NCBI RefSeq assembly: GCF_020386615.1
Contig: NZ_CP077769.1
Location: 1,550,001-1,614,000 of the forward strand
Source of the DNA: Chitinophaga pendula
GTDB taxonomy: Bacteria; Bacteroidota; Bacteroidia; Chitinophagales; Chitinophagaceae
Reading direction: 5' to 3'
DNA: 64,000 nt
The translations under genes and the position numbers were made by a program. Positions 45,387-53,589 of the stretch are shown in pieces. Below the pieces are notes generated by a model, which worked only from the letters and a program-made list of their open reading frames with translations, had not been told where the DNA came from and did no database searches. Position 1 is the first letter of the stretch, and every line of letters begins with the position of its first letter.

Positions 45387-45785
45387 TTAATAACGGTAGC
45401 TGGCTACAGGAGTAGCCGCCGCCACAGAGTGTTGTAACTTGTGATAAGTAAAGTAGGAGAGGGCCAGCAGTAAAAGCGCGACGATCGGTCCCACCGCATT
45501 GCCAATTGGATCACCGGCAGCCGTATGCGCAATAAATGCCGATACAAATGTAAACGTGAATCCCGCATACGTCCACTCCTTGATACGCCCACTCACCGGC
45601 GTCAGCAATAATATCGCACCCGTCAGCTTCGCAACAGCCAGCTCTACCCGGAAATAACCGGGATAACCTAAATGCTGAAAACCCGCCTCCACAGTTGCTT
45701 GCGTTAAATACGCATAGGCCGAAAAACACATCATCAACGCGATGACACTTGTCACAACCCAGTAAGTAATTTTGATTCCTTTCAT
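45387..45785 (-). CDS. DoxX-family membrane protein
   Basis: A 132-residue protein with four predicted helices: VVTSVIALMMCFSAYAYL, VELAVAKLTGAILLLTPV, WTYAGFTFTFVSAFIAHTAAG and NAVGPIVALLLLALSYFTY. It belongs to the DoxX/DoxD family, which in Bacillus includes the thiol-stress protein CatD. It is the first gene of a probable DoxX-azoR operon divergent from the HxlR regulator. A TAGTTTTG -7 element lies 20 bp before its start. Confidence 0.87.
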   Translation of the reverse strand: MKGIKITYWVVTSVIALMMCFSAYAYLTQATVEAGFQHLGYPGYFRVELAVAKLTGAILLLTPVSGRIKEWTYAGFTFTFVSAFIAHTAAGDPIGNAVGPIVALLLLALSYFTYHKLQHSVAAATPVASYRY

Positions 45786-45804
45786 GTGATGAGTTTTAGT
45801 ACAC

Positions 45805-45812
45805 CAAAACTA
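45805..45812 (-). promoter_or_regulatory. -7 element of the DoxX/azoR operon
   Basis: TAGTTTTG on the minus strand is an exact TAnnTTTG. The -33 position is not conserved, which would suit a regulated promoter. Confidence 0.5.
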
Positions 45813-45845
45813 TTTACATTTGGTAATAAATGATTAGCAGTATAC

Positions 45846-45867
45846 AAAAGGTTAGTACTAACCTTTT
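45846..45867. promoter_or_regulatory. 22-bp perfect palindrome, candidate HxlR operator
   Basis: AAAAGGTTAGT followed by its exact reverse complement ACTAACCTTTT. It sits in the divergent intergenic region, 23 bp upstream of the hxlR ATG and about 35 bp upstream of the DoxX -7 element. The central TTAGTACTAA resembles the TACT...AGTA type of sites of this family. It most probably binds the adjacent regulator. Confidence 0.75.
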
Positions 45868-45890
45868 TATTAGTGCCTAAACACAATCAG

Positions 45891-46280
45891 ATGAAAGATC
45901 AACTAACACGGGAAAAAAAATGTAGCGCCTACCAGGCAGCCCTGGACGATGCACTATATGCGATCGGCGGAAAATGGAAACTACGTGTGATCAGCGCTTT
46001 AAAACATGCCGGTGCCATGAGGTTCAACGAACTGCAACGCGCCATCGCAGGTATCTCCGCCCGCGTATTATCCAACGAACTGAAAGACCTCGAACTGAAT
46101 GGCTTCGTCAAAAGAATAGTCTACACACAAACACCTGTAATAGTAGAATATGCACTGACAGATTATGCCGACTCACTCGGACATGTACTGCAATCCCTCA
46201 TCGCATGGGGAGAACAACATCGCATCACACTGAGAGAAGCACATCGCGCCCAGGTAACAGGTAACTCAGAAAATAATTAG
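45891..46280 (+). CDS. HxlR-family transcriptional regulator with N-terminal Cys
   Basis: A 129-residue winged-helix regulator: ALYAIGGKWKLRVISALKHAGAMRFNELQRAIAGISARVLSNELKDLELNGFVKRIVY is the classic HxlR core. Cys11 (REKKCSAYQ) lies just before it, as the redox-sensing Cys does in YodB and CatR. ATG at 45891 is preferred; a GTG six codons upstream would start 5 bp after the palindrome. It probably represses itself and the divergent DoxX/azoR genes until Cys11 is modified by quinones or oxidants. Confidence 0.9.
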   Translation: MKDQLTREKKCSAYQAALDDALYAIGGKWKLRVISALKHAGAMRFNELQRAIAGISARVLSNELKDLELNGFVKRIVYTQTPVIVEYALTDYADSLGHVLQSLIAWGEQHRITLREAHRAQVTGNSENN

Positions 46281-46315
46281 CGTATACGCATATAAGTTAG
46301 TATATTCATAAAAGG

Positions 46316-46356
46316 AATGCCGGCCCCGGAACCACAAGTTCCGGACCGGCATTTTT
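46316..46356. terminator. bidirectional terminator
   Basis: ATGCCGG and CCGGAAC pair with GTTCCGG and CCGGCAT around a CACAA loop, followed by TTTTTC. It separates convergent hxlR and the M57 peptidase gene. Confidence 0.9.
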
Positions 46357-46370
46357 CATTGACCCGATAA

Positions 46371-47288
46371 CTATTTTTTCAGGTATACCGCTTTCAGCGC
46401 AGTAATATCATTAGCCGTAAATGGCCGGTTCGTACCGTCAGAACACGCCAGCATCCAGGACTTGGCATCAGGATCAGTAGGCGTATTCGGAATATGGATC
46501 ATACCAACATCCGCACCACCGGATCCTTCATTGTAATTACCCACCGGCTTCTCACCAAGCCAGACAAGTATTTGATCCAATGTCGAATAACCACAACTGT
46601 AGTTGCGCATATGATAATCCGAATGACGGAACCCTATAGCATGCCCGATCTCATGTGCGATCACCGTCGTCAACTCATCCACATTCTTATAACTGTTGGA
46701 ATATACCCGCGTCGTCAACGTAAACCCCTTGGCAGGATTACCCAGGCTGTCCGGAAATCCTGCCGCTTGCCCGAGAATAATACTGCCATCTGGAGTAGTA
46801 CCCAGATCCCGGGCAGTTACCAGTATATCATTGCTGACGGATTTATCTACCCGCTGCATAGATAATTGAAGGCCTACCGCATTATAACGGTCTATCGCTT
46901 TTTGTACACATACCTTAAAGAGGGAATCCGAACCGCCGGCATCCACCGCGATCTTTAATACCCTTGGTAATCGCGTTACCACGTATTTAGTCCGGTACTG
47001 CTCTGTACCAGGCTTGCGCTGCTTTAAAGCAACTATATCAGCTGCCATCGCATCCAGTTGCGCCGCCGTCAGGAACACGTCCCCCTCCACAACATAACCG
47101 TTTCCTTGTTTAAACGCATTAGAGGGGTTAAAACCGGCTTCCAGGATCCTTATGTTCTCTGCCTTACTGAGATTATTGATAGGGGTATTCGGGGAAGAAG
47201 CAGGTCTGTTGTCTTTTTTACAGGCTGTAAACATCGCGCCGGCCAGGCACACCAGTGCCAGCGACACACGCATAGAGGGAGTCTTCAT
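46371..47288 (-). CDS. M57-type (HEIGH) zinc metallopeptidase lipoprotein
   Basis: A 305-residue protein with a lipoprotein signal (VCLAGAMFTACKKD). The zinc motif is TTVIAHEIGHAIGFRHSDY, the extended HExxHxxGxxH form of metzincin-like peptidases; the surrounding sequence fits the dual-action HEIGH (M57) family common in Bacteroidota. The Met-turn is likely in the PDAKSWMLACSDG region. It probably acts on extracellular proteins from the cell surface. Confidence 0.88.
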   Translation of the reverse strand: MKTPSMRVSLALVCLAGAMFTACKKDNRPASSPNTPINNLSKAENIRILEAGFNPSNAFKQGNGYVVEGDVFLTAAQLDAMAADIVALKQRKPGTEQYRTKYVVTRLPRVLKIAVDAGGSDSLFKVCVQKAIDRYNAVGLQLSMQRVDKSVSNDILVTARDLGTTPDGSIILGQAAGFPDSLGNPAKGFTLTTRVYSNSYKNVDELTTVIAHEIGHAIGFRHSDYHMRNYSCGYSTLDQILVWLGEKPVGNYNEGSGGADVGMIHIPNTPTDPDAKSWMLACSDGTNRPFTANDITALKAVYLKK

Positions 47289-47502
47289 GGTTGTAGATTT
47301 TGGTTATTACTCAATTTGGGTCGATATGCAGACCAACATAGCTATTTGATGGTCGTAGGTAAACATAGGAGCTCCTGTATAAAGGATACCATCGCCTTTT
47401 TATTTTACCCCATCCTGCTGAAAAATTTTTTTCAGCAGGGAGCAACCTCCGGTAATTCTCTGGCGTAATCAGTACATCGAGAAAAATTAAATCAACAAGT
47501 CT

Positions 47503-48357
47503 ATGTTAAATGCAATCAAACGCCAGCTGGCTGTAGTAGCCATCTGCGGCCTCTCCATGACCGCGTGTAAGAAAGATGATAATAATAATCCGACAACACC
47601 TCCGCCACCTGCCAACAACATCACTTTAAGACAAACTTCATTAGGACAAGTATTAACCGATAGCCTAGGAAAAACCCTGTACCTATTCACCCGCGACACC
47701 ACCGGCAACTCCGTATGTACCGGCGGATGTCGCACCACCTGGCCTGTTTTTTATGCCGCCGAGATCAGAGTGCCAGAAGGCCTGCTGGCAAGCGATTTCA
47801 GTACCATCACCCGTCCTGATGGCGACAAACAAACCACCTACAAAGGATGGCCTTTGTACTATTACAACGCCGATGGCGCCGCTGGCGACGTGAAAGGAGA
47901 GAACGTCGGTAAAGTATGGTACGTAGCCAAAGCCGATTACACGATCATGCTCATGAATGGTCAACTGGTAGGCCACGATAACAAACACTACACCAGTAAT
48001 TACACAGAAGGTGATGAGATCGTACAGTACTTCACCGACGCAGCTGGTCGCACCCTGTATGCTTTCAGAAATGACCGTTTCAATAAAAACAACTACACTA
48101 GATCAGACTTCTCTAACAACGCCGTTTGGCCAATCTATGAAACCGCTGCACTCAAAAGTATCCCTTCCGTTTTAGCGGCTTCCGATTTCACCACCATCGA
48201 CGTATTCGGTAGAAAACAACTGACCTACAAAGGATGGCCTTTGTACTACTTCGGACAAGATGCACAACAACGGAGTAAAAATAAAGGCATCAGCTTCCCC
48301 CAACCGGGTATCTGGCCAATCGTAAACCAACAGACAGCAGCAGCTGCACAACCCTGA
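47503..48357 (+). CDS. lipoprotein with two COG4315-type repeats
   Basis: A 284-residue lipoprotein (signal LAVVAICGLSMTACKKDD, then a Pro/Asn-rich linker). Two repeats share the family pattern: GQVLTDSLGKTLYLFTRDT...CTGGCRTTWPVF...TYKGWPLYYYNAD, and YFTDAAGRTLYAFRNDR...NAVWPIY...TYKGWPLYYFGQD. The first keeps a Cys pair (CTGGC), the second does not. Function of the family is unknown; it occurs on cell surfaces. A terminator follows directly. Confidence 0.85.
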   Translation: MLNAIKRQLAVVAICGLSMTACKKDDNNNPTTPPPPANNITLRQTSLGQVLTDSLGKTLYLFTRDTTGNSVCTGGCRTTWPVFYAAEIRVPEGLLASDFSTITRPDGDKQTTYKGWPLYYYNADGAAGDVKGENVGKVWYVAKADYTIMLMNGQLVGHDNKHYTSNYTEGDEIVQYFTDAAGRTLYAFRNDRFNKNNYTRSDFSNNAVWPIYETAALKSIPSVLAASDFTTIDVFGRKQLTYKGWPLYYFGQDAQQRSKNKGISFPQPGIWPIVNQQTAAAAQP

Positions 48358-48390
48358 TAAGTTATTAATGGAAGAGGACCATACAAACCG

Positions 48391-48422
48391 GGAGGTCGGC
48401 TGCTGGGCCGGCCTCCTTTCTT
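48391..48422 (+). terminator. terminator of the COG4315 lipoprotein gene
   Basis: GGAGGTCGG (48391-48399), loop of 8, CCGGCCTCC (48408-48416; one T-G pair), then TTTCTTATTT. Confidence 0.82.
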
Positions 48423-48485
48423 ATTTACAGCAACAGTAATAGCTTGTAAAACAATAAATTAAGTAATAATTAGCTGGTGTATCGT

Positions 48486-48504
48486 ATTGATAGTTAAATG
48501 GTTA
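48486..48504. repeat. 19-bp motif beside an 11-bp array, copy 2
   Basis: ATTGATAGTTAAATGGTTA, identical to the copy at 22274-22292 except for one G/A. It lies 21 bp before the four-unit 11-bp array. Confidence 0.7.
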
Positions 48505-48525
48505 AGTGCTCAGGTCCACCTCTCC

Positions 48526-48569
48526 TGTATCATTCGTATAACATTCGTATATCATTCCTATATCCAACA
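48526..48569. repeat. four-unit 11-bp TATA-phased repeat
   Basis: Units TGTATCATTCG, TATAACATTCG, TATATCATTCC and TATATCCAACA. The first is identical to unit 4 of the array at 22087-22263, and the others are one to three changes from its units. It lies in the 358-bp gap between two exported-protein genes. Confidence 0.82.
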
Positions 48570-48715
48570 GGTATTTCCCGTTTAGGTGAACGATGTATAA
48601 CTGACAGACTTTCAATGAATAAAATGAACACTTTTTGAGGATAATGAACATCCGAGGAAACGCATAGTAACCTAACTTTATTCCGCTTGTTCTTTAATCA
48701 TCAAATGCAACGTGT

Positions 48716-48865
48716 ATGAAAATATCATGTAGAACCGCACTCGGACTGGGAATACTCCTGTTCTTTTTCTCCTCCGCAGGAATGGCTCAATCATACCCGC
48801 AAAAAAATACCGCCCCGACACATCCCATAGCCAAACACATACCGCCTCCCATAAAGACATTATAG
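48716..48865 (+). CDS. small secreted peptide of unknown function
   Basis: A 49-residue ORF with a clear signal peptide (MKISCRTALGLGILLFFFSS then AGMAQ) and a 23-residue mature part rich in Pro and Lys (SYPQKNTAPTHPIAKHIPPP). A TAACTTTA -7-like element lies at 48673-48680 and a strong terminator follows 30 bp after the stop, so it looks like a complete transcription unit. No family recognised. Confidence 0.65.
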   Translation: MKISCRTALGLGILLFFFSSAGMAQSYPQKNTAPTHPIAKHIPPPIKTL

Positions 48866-48894
48866 GTTAGGGGTTTTTGATTATACATATAAAG

Positions 48895-48919
48895 GCAGGG
48901 TAATACACCCTGCTTTTTT
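48895..48919 (+). terminator. terminator of the small secreted peptide gene
   Basis: GCAGGGT, loop AATAC, ACCCTGC, then six T. Confidence 0.92.
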
Positions 48920-49072
48920 ATGCACTGATACCAAAGATCAGCCAATCTCGTTATCTTCATGATGGCCTCCTCGTGAAAGCCGGTGTCATCCCACCTCTTG
49001 TTTTTTGCCCGTAATTTTATTAATTTAGAAATACTCGTTCTTTTTCATTGTTCACCGCTAAACACGTTCACC

Positions 49073-49513
49073 ATGGGACAAGTGCAAAATATCTTACATA
49101 CCAAAGGAAACGCTGTGTATGCAGTTCACCCCGACGATACAGTGTATGAAGCACTGAACGTCCTGGTAGATAAAAATGTAGGAGCCCTCGTAGTACTCGA
49201 TGGTGACAATTTCCTCGGTATCTTCTCCGAACGCGACTACGCCCGCCGGGTGATCCTCAAAGGCCGCGCATCCAAAGAAACACGCATCCGCGAGATCATG
49301 ACAGAAAACCCCATCACCGTCTCCCTCGATGCCTCCATCGAAGACTGCATGATCAAAATGACCGATAAACATATCCGCCACTTGCCCGTAGTAGACGATA
49401 ACGGCCGCCTCGCAGGACTCATCTCCATAGGAGATGTCGTAAAGTTTATCATCGACGAACAACGATACGTCATCAATAACCTGGAAAGTTATATCAATGG
49501 CACCCATCACTAG
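49073..49513 (+). CDS. CBS-domain protein
   Basis: A 146-residue protein made of two CBS modules: VYAVHPDDTVYEALNVLVDKNVGALVVLDGDNFLGIFSERDYARRV and IREIMTENPITVSLDASIEDCMIKMTDKHIRHLPVVDDNGRLAGLISIGDVVKFII. Start ATG at 49073 is the first that gives the conserved N terminus; upstream residues are unconserved. Such pairs bind adenosine nucleotides and regulate other proteins. No partner is adjacent; the next gene is convergent. Confidence 0.92.
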   Translation: MGQVQNILHTKGNAVYAVHPDDTVYEALNVLVDKNVGALVVLDGDNFLGIFSERDYARRVILKGRASKETRIREIMTENPITVSLDASIEDCMIKMTDKHIRHLPVVDDNGRLAGLISIGDVVKFIIDEQRYVINNLESYINGTHH

Positions 49514-49534
49514 CCCATGAGCAAACCTTCCTGG

Positions 49535-50041
49535 CTATCTTATCAAACCCAGCTGCTGCATCATCGATAATTCATCCGTCACCCGCCAGTGCTCAACGAT
49601 CCTGCCACGGACAATCCTTTCAATGTTGATCTGGTTCACGGTAAATTTTTTCCCGGTAGCTGCCCTCCCAAAAAGAGGTCCCTTATGAGTACCGCTCACC
49701 GTCACCCGGGCTACCGCCATGCTGTCATTGACAACCAGGTCCTGTATCTCGTAATGCAAGTCCGGAAACGCAGTCCGCAACGCCGACACAATAGGCTTCA
49801 GACCCGCAGGCCCCGGAGGAGGATCCGGCACACTGGGCGTATGGTTAATATACCCGGGCGATAACAACACATCCAGCTCCTCCAGCCGGCCCTCATTCCA
49901 TACTTGAGAAAAATAACGGGAAACGATCTGCCTGTTCTGATCCGCCTGCGAAACAGGACGCCGCTCAGCTACCCGGCCACAACCCGGTAACAGCAAAGAC
50001 GCAAAAGCCAAAACAATAAAAGAAGGAATAACTGCTGACAT
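49535..50041 (-). CDS. SnoaL-like/ester cyclase-family lipoprotein
   Basis: A 168-residue protein, start MSAVIPSFIVLAFASLLLPGCGRV, a lipoprotein signal. The mature domain is SnoaL-like: NRQIVSRYFSQVWNEGRLEELDVLLSPGYINHTP...GLKPIVSALRTAFPDLHYEIQDLVVNDSMAVARVTVSGTHKGPLFG...VNQINIERIVRGRIVEHWRVTDELSMMQQLG. The fold resembles polyketide cyclases, but most such proteins have unknown substrates. An earlier in-frame ATG lacks a signal-like N-region. Confidence 0.85.
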   Translation of the reverse strand: MSAVIPSFIVLAFASLLLPGCGRVAERRPVSQADQNRQIVSRYFSQVWNEGRLEELDVLLSPGYINHTPSVPDPPPGPAGLKPIVSALRTAFPDLHYEIQDLVVNDSMAVARVTVSGTHKGPLFGRAATGKKFTVNQINIERIVRGRIVEHWRVTDELSMMQQLGLIR

Positions 50042-50135
50042 AACGATTTTTGTCAGCCAAAGTTCCGGGGTTTCATACCCCGCTCCAATCACATAGGGTA
50101 ACTTTTTGAGATAGCTACTACAGTACCCTCCGGAC

Positions 50136-50408
50136 CTATTTCCAAAGTCCTTCCATGATCAACGGAATAAACAACCTGTTCTTAGGTACATCCTGCCCGG
50201 ATGCAGGTGCACAGCTGCCATCAGTAACAGAGAAATGCTCCGGATCGGCTATCAGCCGCGTATTTAATTGCATATAGGATTGCATCAGGAACAAGGGCGC
50301 CGTACCCCCACTATAACCCCGGCCACCAGACCCCGAACAGAAATACGACGCTCCCAGGGTTACTACCCCTGCCAGCAAGATCACCATAAGTACAAGTACC
50401 TTTTTCAT
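50136..50408 (-). CDS. small exported protein, unknown
   Basis: A 90-residue protein: signal or membrane anchor MKKVLVLMVILLAGVVTLGASYFC, then SGSGGRGYSGGTAPLFLMQSYMQLNTRLIADPEHF and a C-terminal KNRLFIPLIMEGLWK. The ATG chosen gives the typical MKK start. No family recognised. It lies 94 bp upstream of the ester-cyclase-like gene on the same strand. Confidence 0.6.
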   Translation of the reverse strand: MKKVLVLMVILLAGVVTLGASYFCSGSGGRGYSGGTAPLFLMQSYMQLNTRLIADPEHFSVTDGSCAPASGQDVPKNRLFIPLIMEGLWK

Positions 50409-50627
50409 ATAATGGCGTTTACGTAAATAAAGACGAACCATCCATAAAAAAGTTGCAAGGCAGGATAACTTTTTTTAAAGATCATTGTTAATCAATCGCA
50501 TAGCGTGAGGTAAATAGGCAAACTTCCTCCTGTCCACCGGCCCGCAAGTATTAAAAATTACTTAAAAAGCCCCGGCCACCCACACCTAATGCATAAAAAA
50601 ACCTAACTTTTAATAAAATATAGTAAT

Positions 50628-50894
50628 ATGAAAAAGTTACTCACCGGTTTGTTGGCCATGTTCATGGGATTATCCGTAACAATGGCACAAACACCTGCAA
50701 CAGCAAAAAAAGAAGCAAAAGCCGCTAAAACAAAAACAGAACAAACCGCCACCAAAACTAAAAAGGATGGTACCCCGGACATGCGCTACAAAGAAAATAA
50801 AGCCGCTACCGCACCAGGCCCTAAGAAAAAAGATGGCACACCAGACATGCGCTATAAATCAAATAACAAAGAAGCCGGAAAGAAAAAATCTTAA
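50628..50894 (+). CDS. small exported Lys-rich protein with KKDGTPDMRYK repeats
   Basis: An 88-residue protein: signal peptide MKKLLTGLLAMFMGLSVTMAQ, a Lys/Ala-rich linker, and two copies of KKDGTPDMRYK separated by 16 residues. The mature protein is strongly basic. Similar short repeat proteins occur in Bacteroidota, but their function is not established. A TAACTTTT -7-like element is at 50604-50611 and a strong terminator follows. Confidence 0.72.
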   Translation: MKKLLTGLLAMFMGLSVTMAQTPATAKKEAKAAKTKTEQTATKTKKDGTPDMRYKENKAATAPGPKKKDGTPDMRYKSNNKEAGKKKS

Positions 50895-50916
50895 TAACAC
50901 ATTAAAAGCACATAAT

Positions 50917-50949
50917 AAAAAAGCCGTACGCATCATACGTACGGCTTTT
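50917..50949. terminator. bidirectional terminator
   Basis: AAAAAGCCGTACG, loop CATCATA, CGTACGGCTTTT. It lies between the convergent small exported protein and aspartokinase genes. Confidence 0.92.
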
Positions 50950-50967
50950 CCTTTATTAAGATCATCC

Positions 50968-52233
50968 TTATTTCATCAACCGCTGCACTGTTACCCGCGA
51001 ACGCTGCTCCAGCAATATACGCCGGTTCGTACACAACTCACTCAGCAACCCGTCTTCATAATAGCGCACCGTTAGCAACTCCAACCCCTCATTATACGCA
51101 ATCTTGTAATCAAGATGTAACGTCTTGATCAGCTGCTCTATCTTCTCCGGATTATTATCTATACAGCAGGAAAAACTGATCGCACCATTCTGCATCAGGT
51201 TGATCTTGATCTTCAATCCGTGGAAGATCTCATAAATATCACTGATACGCTCCTCCGTAATAAAACCATAGTCACGCGATGTAATAGTGATCAACACCTG
51301 GCTCTTCTTCAATACAATGATAGGAGGAAGCTGCTTGCCTACAGCACTCTCATGGATCACCGTACCAGGCAGGTCCTTGTTCAGAAAACATTTTACATAC
51401 AAGGGGATCTGCTTGTTCTGCAACGGCTTGATCGTCTTCGGATGGATCACCTGCGCACCATAATATGCCATCTCTATCACCTCGCTGAAGCTGATCTCCG
51501 GTATATTGATGGTGTTGGGAAATAACTTCGGGTCCGCATTCTTCAACCCTTCCACATCCTTCCAGATAGTCTGGCTCTCCGCATTCAGCAGGTTGGCAAA
51601 TACCGCAGCAGAATAATCACTGCCCTCACGTCCCAACGTCACACTCTCATTCTGGTCCGTACTGCCTATAAAACCCTGCGTGATCACCAGGTTCATCGTA
51701 TTGAATATCGGAAACACCTTCTCATTCACCTGACGACCCGTCACCTCCCAGTCAATATTACCGTCACGGAAATTATCATCCGTACGGAAAATATCCCTTA
51801 CATCCAGCCACACATTAGGTAAGCCGGCCATATTAAAATAAGCACTCACGATCGCTGTGCTCAATAACTCACCCAGGCTCACCAACTGATCATAGTAATA
51901 GTCAAAATTACGTATCGGCTTCTCCCCAAGTGTCCATTCCGCTTCCGTAAAAAACTGTTGCAACTGCGTATACAAAGGATGATCCTTCGTACCCAGCAAA
52001 CCCTCCGCTACCTGTATATGCTGCTGCTCTATATTGTACAATAATTGCGCTGCAATCTCCCGCTTACGCATAAAATAATTCTGTGCTACCTTCTCCAACT
52101 CATTGGTCGTTTTACCCATAGCAGAAATAACGATCAATATCTTCTCATCAGGAAACGATTGCAGAATGCCGACTACCTGCCGTATACGTTCAATGCTTTC
52201 TAAACTTGCACCACCAAACTTGAAAACCTTCAT
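50968..52233 (-). CDS. lysC: monofunctional aspartate kinase
   Basis: A 421-residue kinase phosphorylating aspartate, the first step to Lys, Met and Thr. Motifs: MKVFKFGGASLESIERIRQ, VTLGREGSDYSAAVFANLL and the ACT segments QVLITITSRDYGFITEERISDIYEIFHGLKIKINLMQNGAISFSCCID. It differs from the kinase half of ThrA (19262-21703) in several motifs (FGGAS against FGGTS), so it is an ancient paralogue. A weak promoter (TTTT-N20-GTACTTTG) lies at 52267-52298; no leader peptide is seen. Confidence 0.94.
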   Translation of the reverse strand: MKVFKFGGASLESIERIRQVVGILQSFPDEKILIVISAMGKTTNELEKVAQNYFMRKREIAAQLLYNIEQQHIQVAEGLLGTKDHPLYTQLQQFFTEAEWTLGEKPIRNFDYYYDQLVSLGELLSTAIVSAYFNMAGLPNVWLDVRDIFRTDDNFRDGNIDWEVTGRQVNEKVFPIFNTMNLVITQGFIGSTDQNESVTLGREGSDYSAAVFANLLNAESQTIWKDVEGLKNADPKLFPNTINIPEISFSEVIEMAYYGAQVIHPKTIKPLQNKQIPLYVKCFLNKDLPGTVIHESAVGKQLPPIIVLKKSQVLITITSRDYGFITEERISDIYEIFHGLKIKINLMQNGAISFSCCIDNNPEKIEQLIKTLHLDYKIAYNEGLELLTVRYYEDGLLSELCTNRRILLEQRSRVTVQRLMK

Positions 52234-52374
52234 ATGTGGGATTATCTTCTGTTAAAAAATATTTGGCAAAGTACGACAACTTTAAATTTGTTTTAAAAAC
52301 TCTCTTTACGGAAATGACACTTTCGTTAAAATAGGCCTAATTCGTTTAATTTCGTCCGGAAACTCCCGAACGTT

Positions 52375-53385
52375 ATGAGTAACAAGCAAAAAGTAATGAC
52401 ACTGGATGAATTTACCATCCAGGAGCTTAGGAACTACCCCGGCGCTACCGGCCAGCTATCAGGCCTGCTAAGGGATATAGGCCTGGCTGCCAAACGCGTC
52501 AATGTAGAAGTGAACAAAGCCGGTATAGCGGATATACTCGGAGAAGCAGGTAAAACAAACGTACAGGGCGAATCCGTAAAGAAACTCGATGAATTCGCTA
52601 ACGAACAGTTCATCAACTCCCTCCGTACCAGCATCTATTGCTGTGGTGTCGCCTCAGAAGAAGAAGAAAGCTTCATTATGTTCGATGATGAACACTCCAA
52701 AAACTCCAAGTATGTAGTGCTCATGGACCCCCTCGATGGCTCCAACAACATCGACGTGAATGTGTCTATCGGTACCATCTTCTCCGTATACCGCCGCCTG
52801 TCACCCGAAGGTACCTCCTGCGAACTCGAAGACTTCCTACAGCCAGGTACCCAACAGATAGCCGCCGGATATATCATCTACGGCGCCTCTACCATGCTCG
52901 TATACGCCACCCGCAGAAGCGTACAGGGCTTTACACTCGACCCCTCCATCGGCGAGTTCTGCCTCTCCCATCCTAACCTCAAGTGCCCCCCGGATAGCGA
53001 TATATTCTCCGTAAACGTTGGATACTACCACCTCTACGAAGCAAATATCCGCCGGTCCATCGACCACTTCATGGCCAGATCAGAAGAAGAAAAAATATAT
53101 CGCCACCGCTTCGTAGGTTGCATGGTCGCCGAAATTCACCGTACCCTCATACAAGGCGGTATCTTCATGTACCCCGCCTTCGGTAAATATAAATCCGGCC
53201 GCCTCCGCCTCTGCTACGAATGCAATCCCATGTCTTTCATCATGGAAAAAGCCGGCGGCGCTTCCATGGCAAACGGTAAACAACGCCTCCTCGAACTCAA
53301 ACCCGCACAACTACACCAACGGATCCCCATATTCATCGGCTCCAAAGGCCTCATGGATACCTGGCAACAAATCGTCAATCAATAA
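52375..53385 (+). CDS. fbp: class I fructose-1,6-bisphosphatase
   Basis: A 336-residue gluconeogenic phosphatase. Metal and substrate motifs: VASEEEESFI, VVLMDPLDGSNNIDVNVSIGTIFSVY (DPLDGS), a sugar-binding stretch RYRHRFVGCMVAEIHRTLIQGGIFMYP, and ...RLCYECNPMSFIMEKAGGAS. It is divergent from lysC and ends at a clear terminator. Confidence 0.96.
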   Translation: MSNKQKVMTLDEFTIQELRNYPGATGQLSGLLRDIGLAAKRVNVEVNKAGIADILGEAGKTNVQGESVKKLDEFANEQFINSLRTSIYCCGVASEEEESFIMFDDEHSKNSKYVVLMDPLDGSNNIDVNVSIGTIFSVYRRLSPEGTSCELEDFLQPGTQQIAAGYIIYGASTMLVYATRRSVQGFTLDPSIGEFCLSHPNLKCPPDSDIFSVNVGYYHLYEANIRRSIDHFMARSEEEKIYRHRFVGCMVAEIHRTLIQGGIFMYPAFGKYKSGRLRLCYECNPMSFIMEKAGGASMANGKQRLLELKPAQLHQRIPIFIGSKGLMDTWQQIVNQ

Positions 53386-53407
53386 CAATCCAACGTATTA
53401 ATATATC

Positions 53408-53451
53408 CCACCCTTGCACGTCCGCAATAAACGGCAAGGGTGGACCTTTTT
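53408..53451 (+). terminator. terminator of fbp
   Basis: CCACCCTTGC (53408-53417), loop, GCAAGGGTGG (53434-53443), then ACCTTTTTC. Confidence 0.88.
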
Positions 53452-53508
53452 CATCCCCTTTGTACATAAACCTCCCCTCAGTCCCCCTTTATTACTTCAA
53501 TTAGGTTA

Positions 53509-53559
53509 ATATCTGTCAAGTTCCGGTTAAATTCCGAAAAGTCAACGCCTGACAGATAT
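53509..53559. repeat. 10-bp perfect inverted repeat upstream of the PUL sigma gene
   Basis: ATATCTGTCA (53509-53518) and TGACAGATAT (53550-53559), 31 bases apart. The right arm ends two bases before TATCTTTC (53562-53569), a -7-like element. A dimeric regulator or a DNA loop is possible. Confidence 0.6.
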
Positions 53560-53589
53560 ACTATCTTTCGAAGTCCTAACCAGCAAGGA

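Noticed and set aside
50968..52374. Amino-acid leader peptide before lysC
   Set aside because: The predicted leader is only about 25 nt and contains no Lys-rich ORF.
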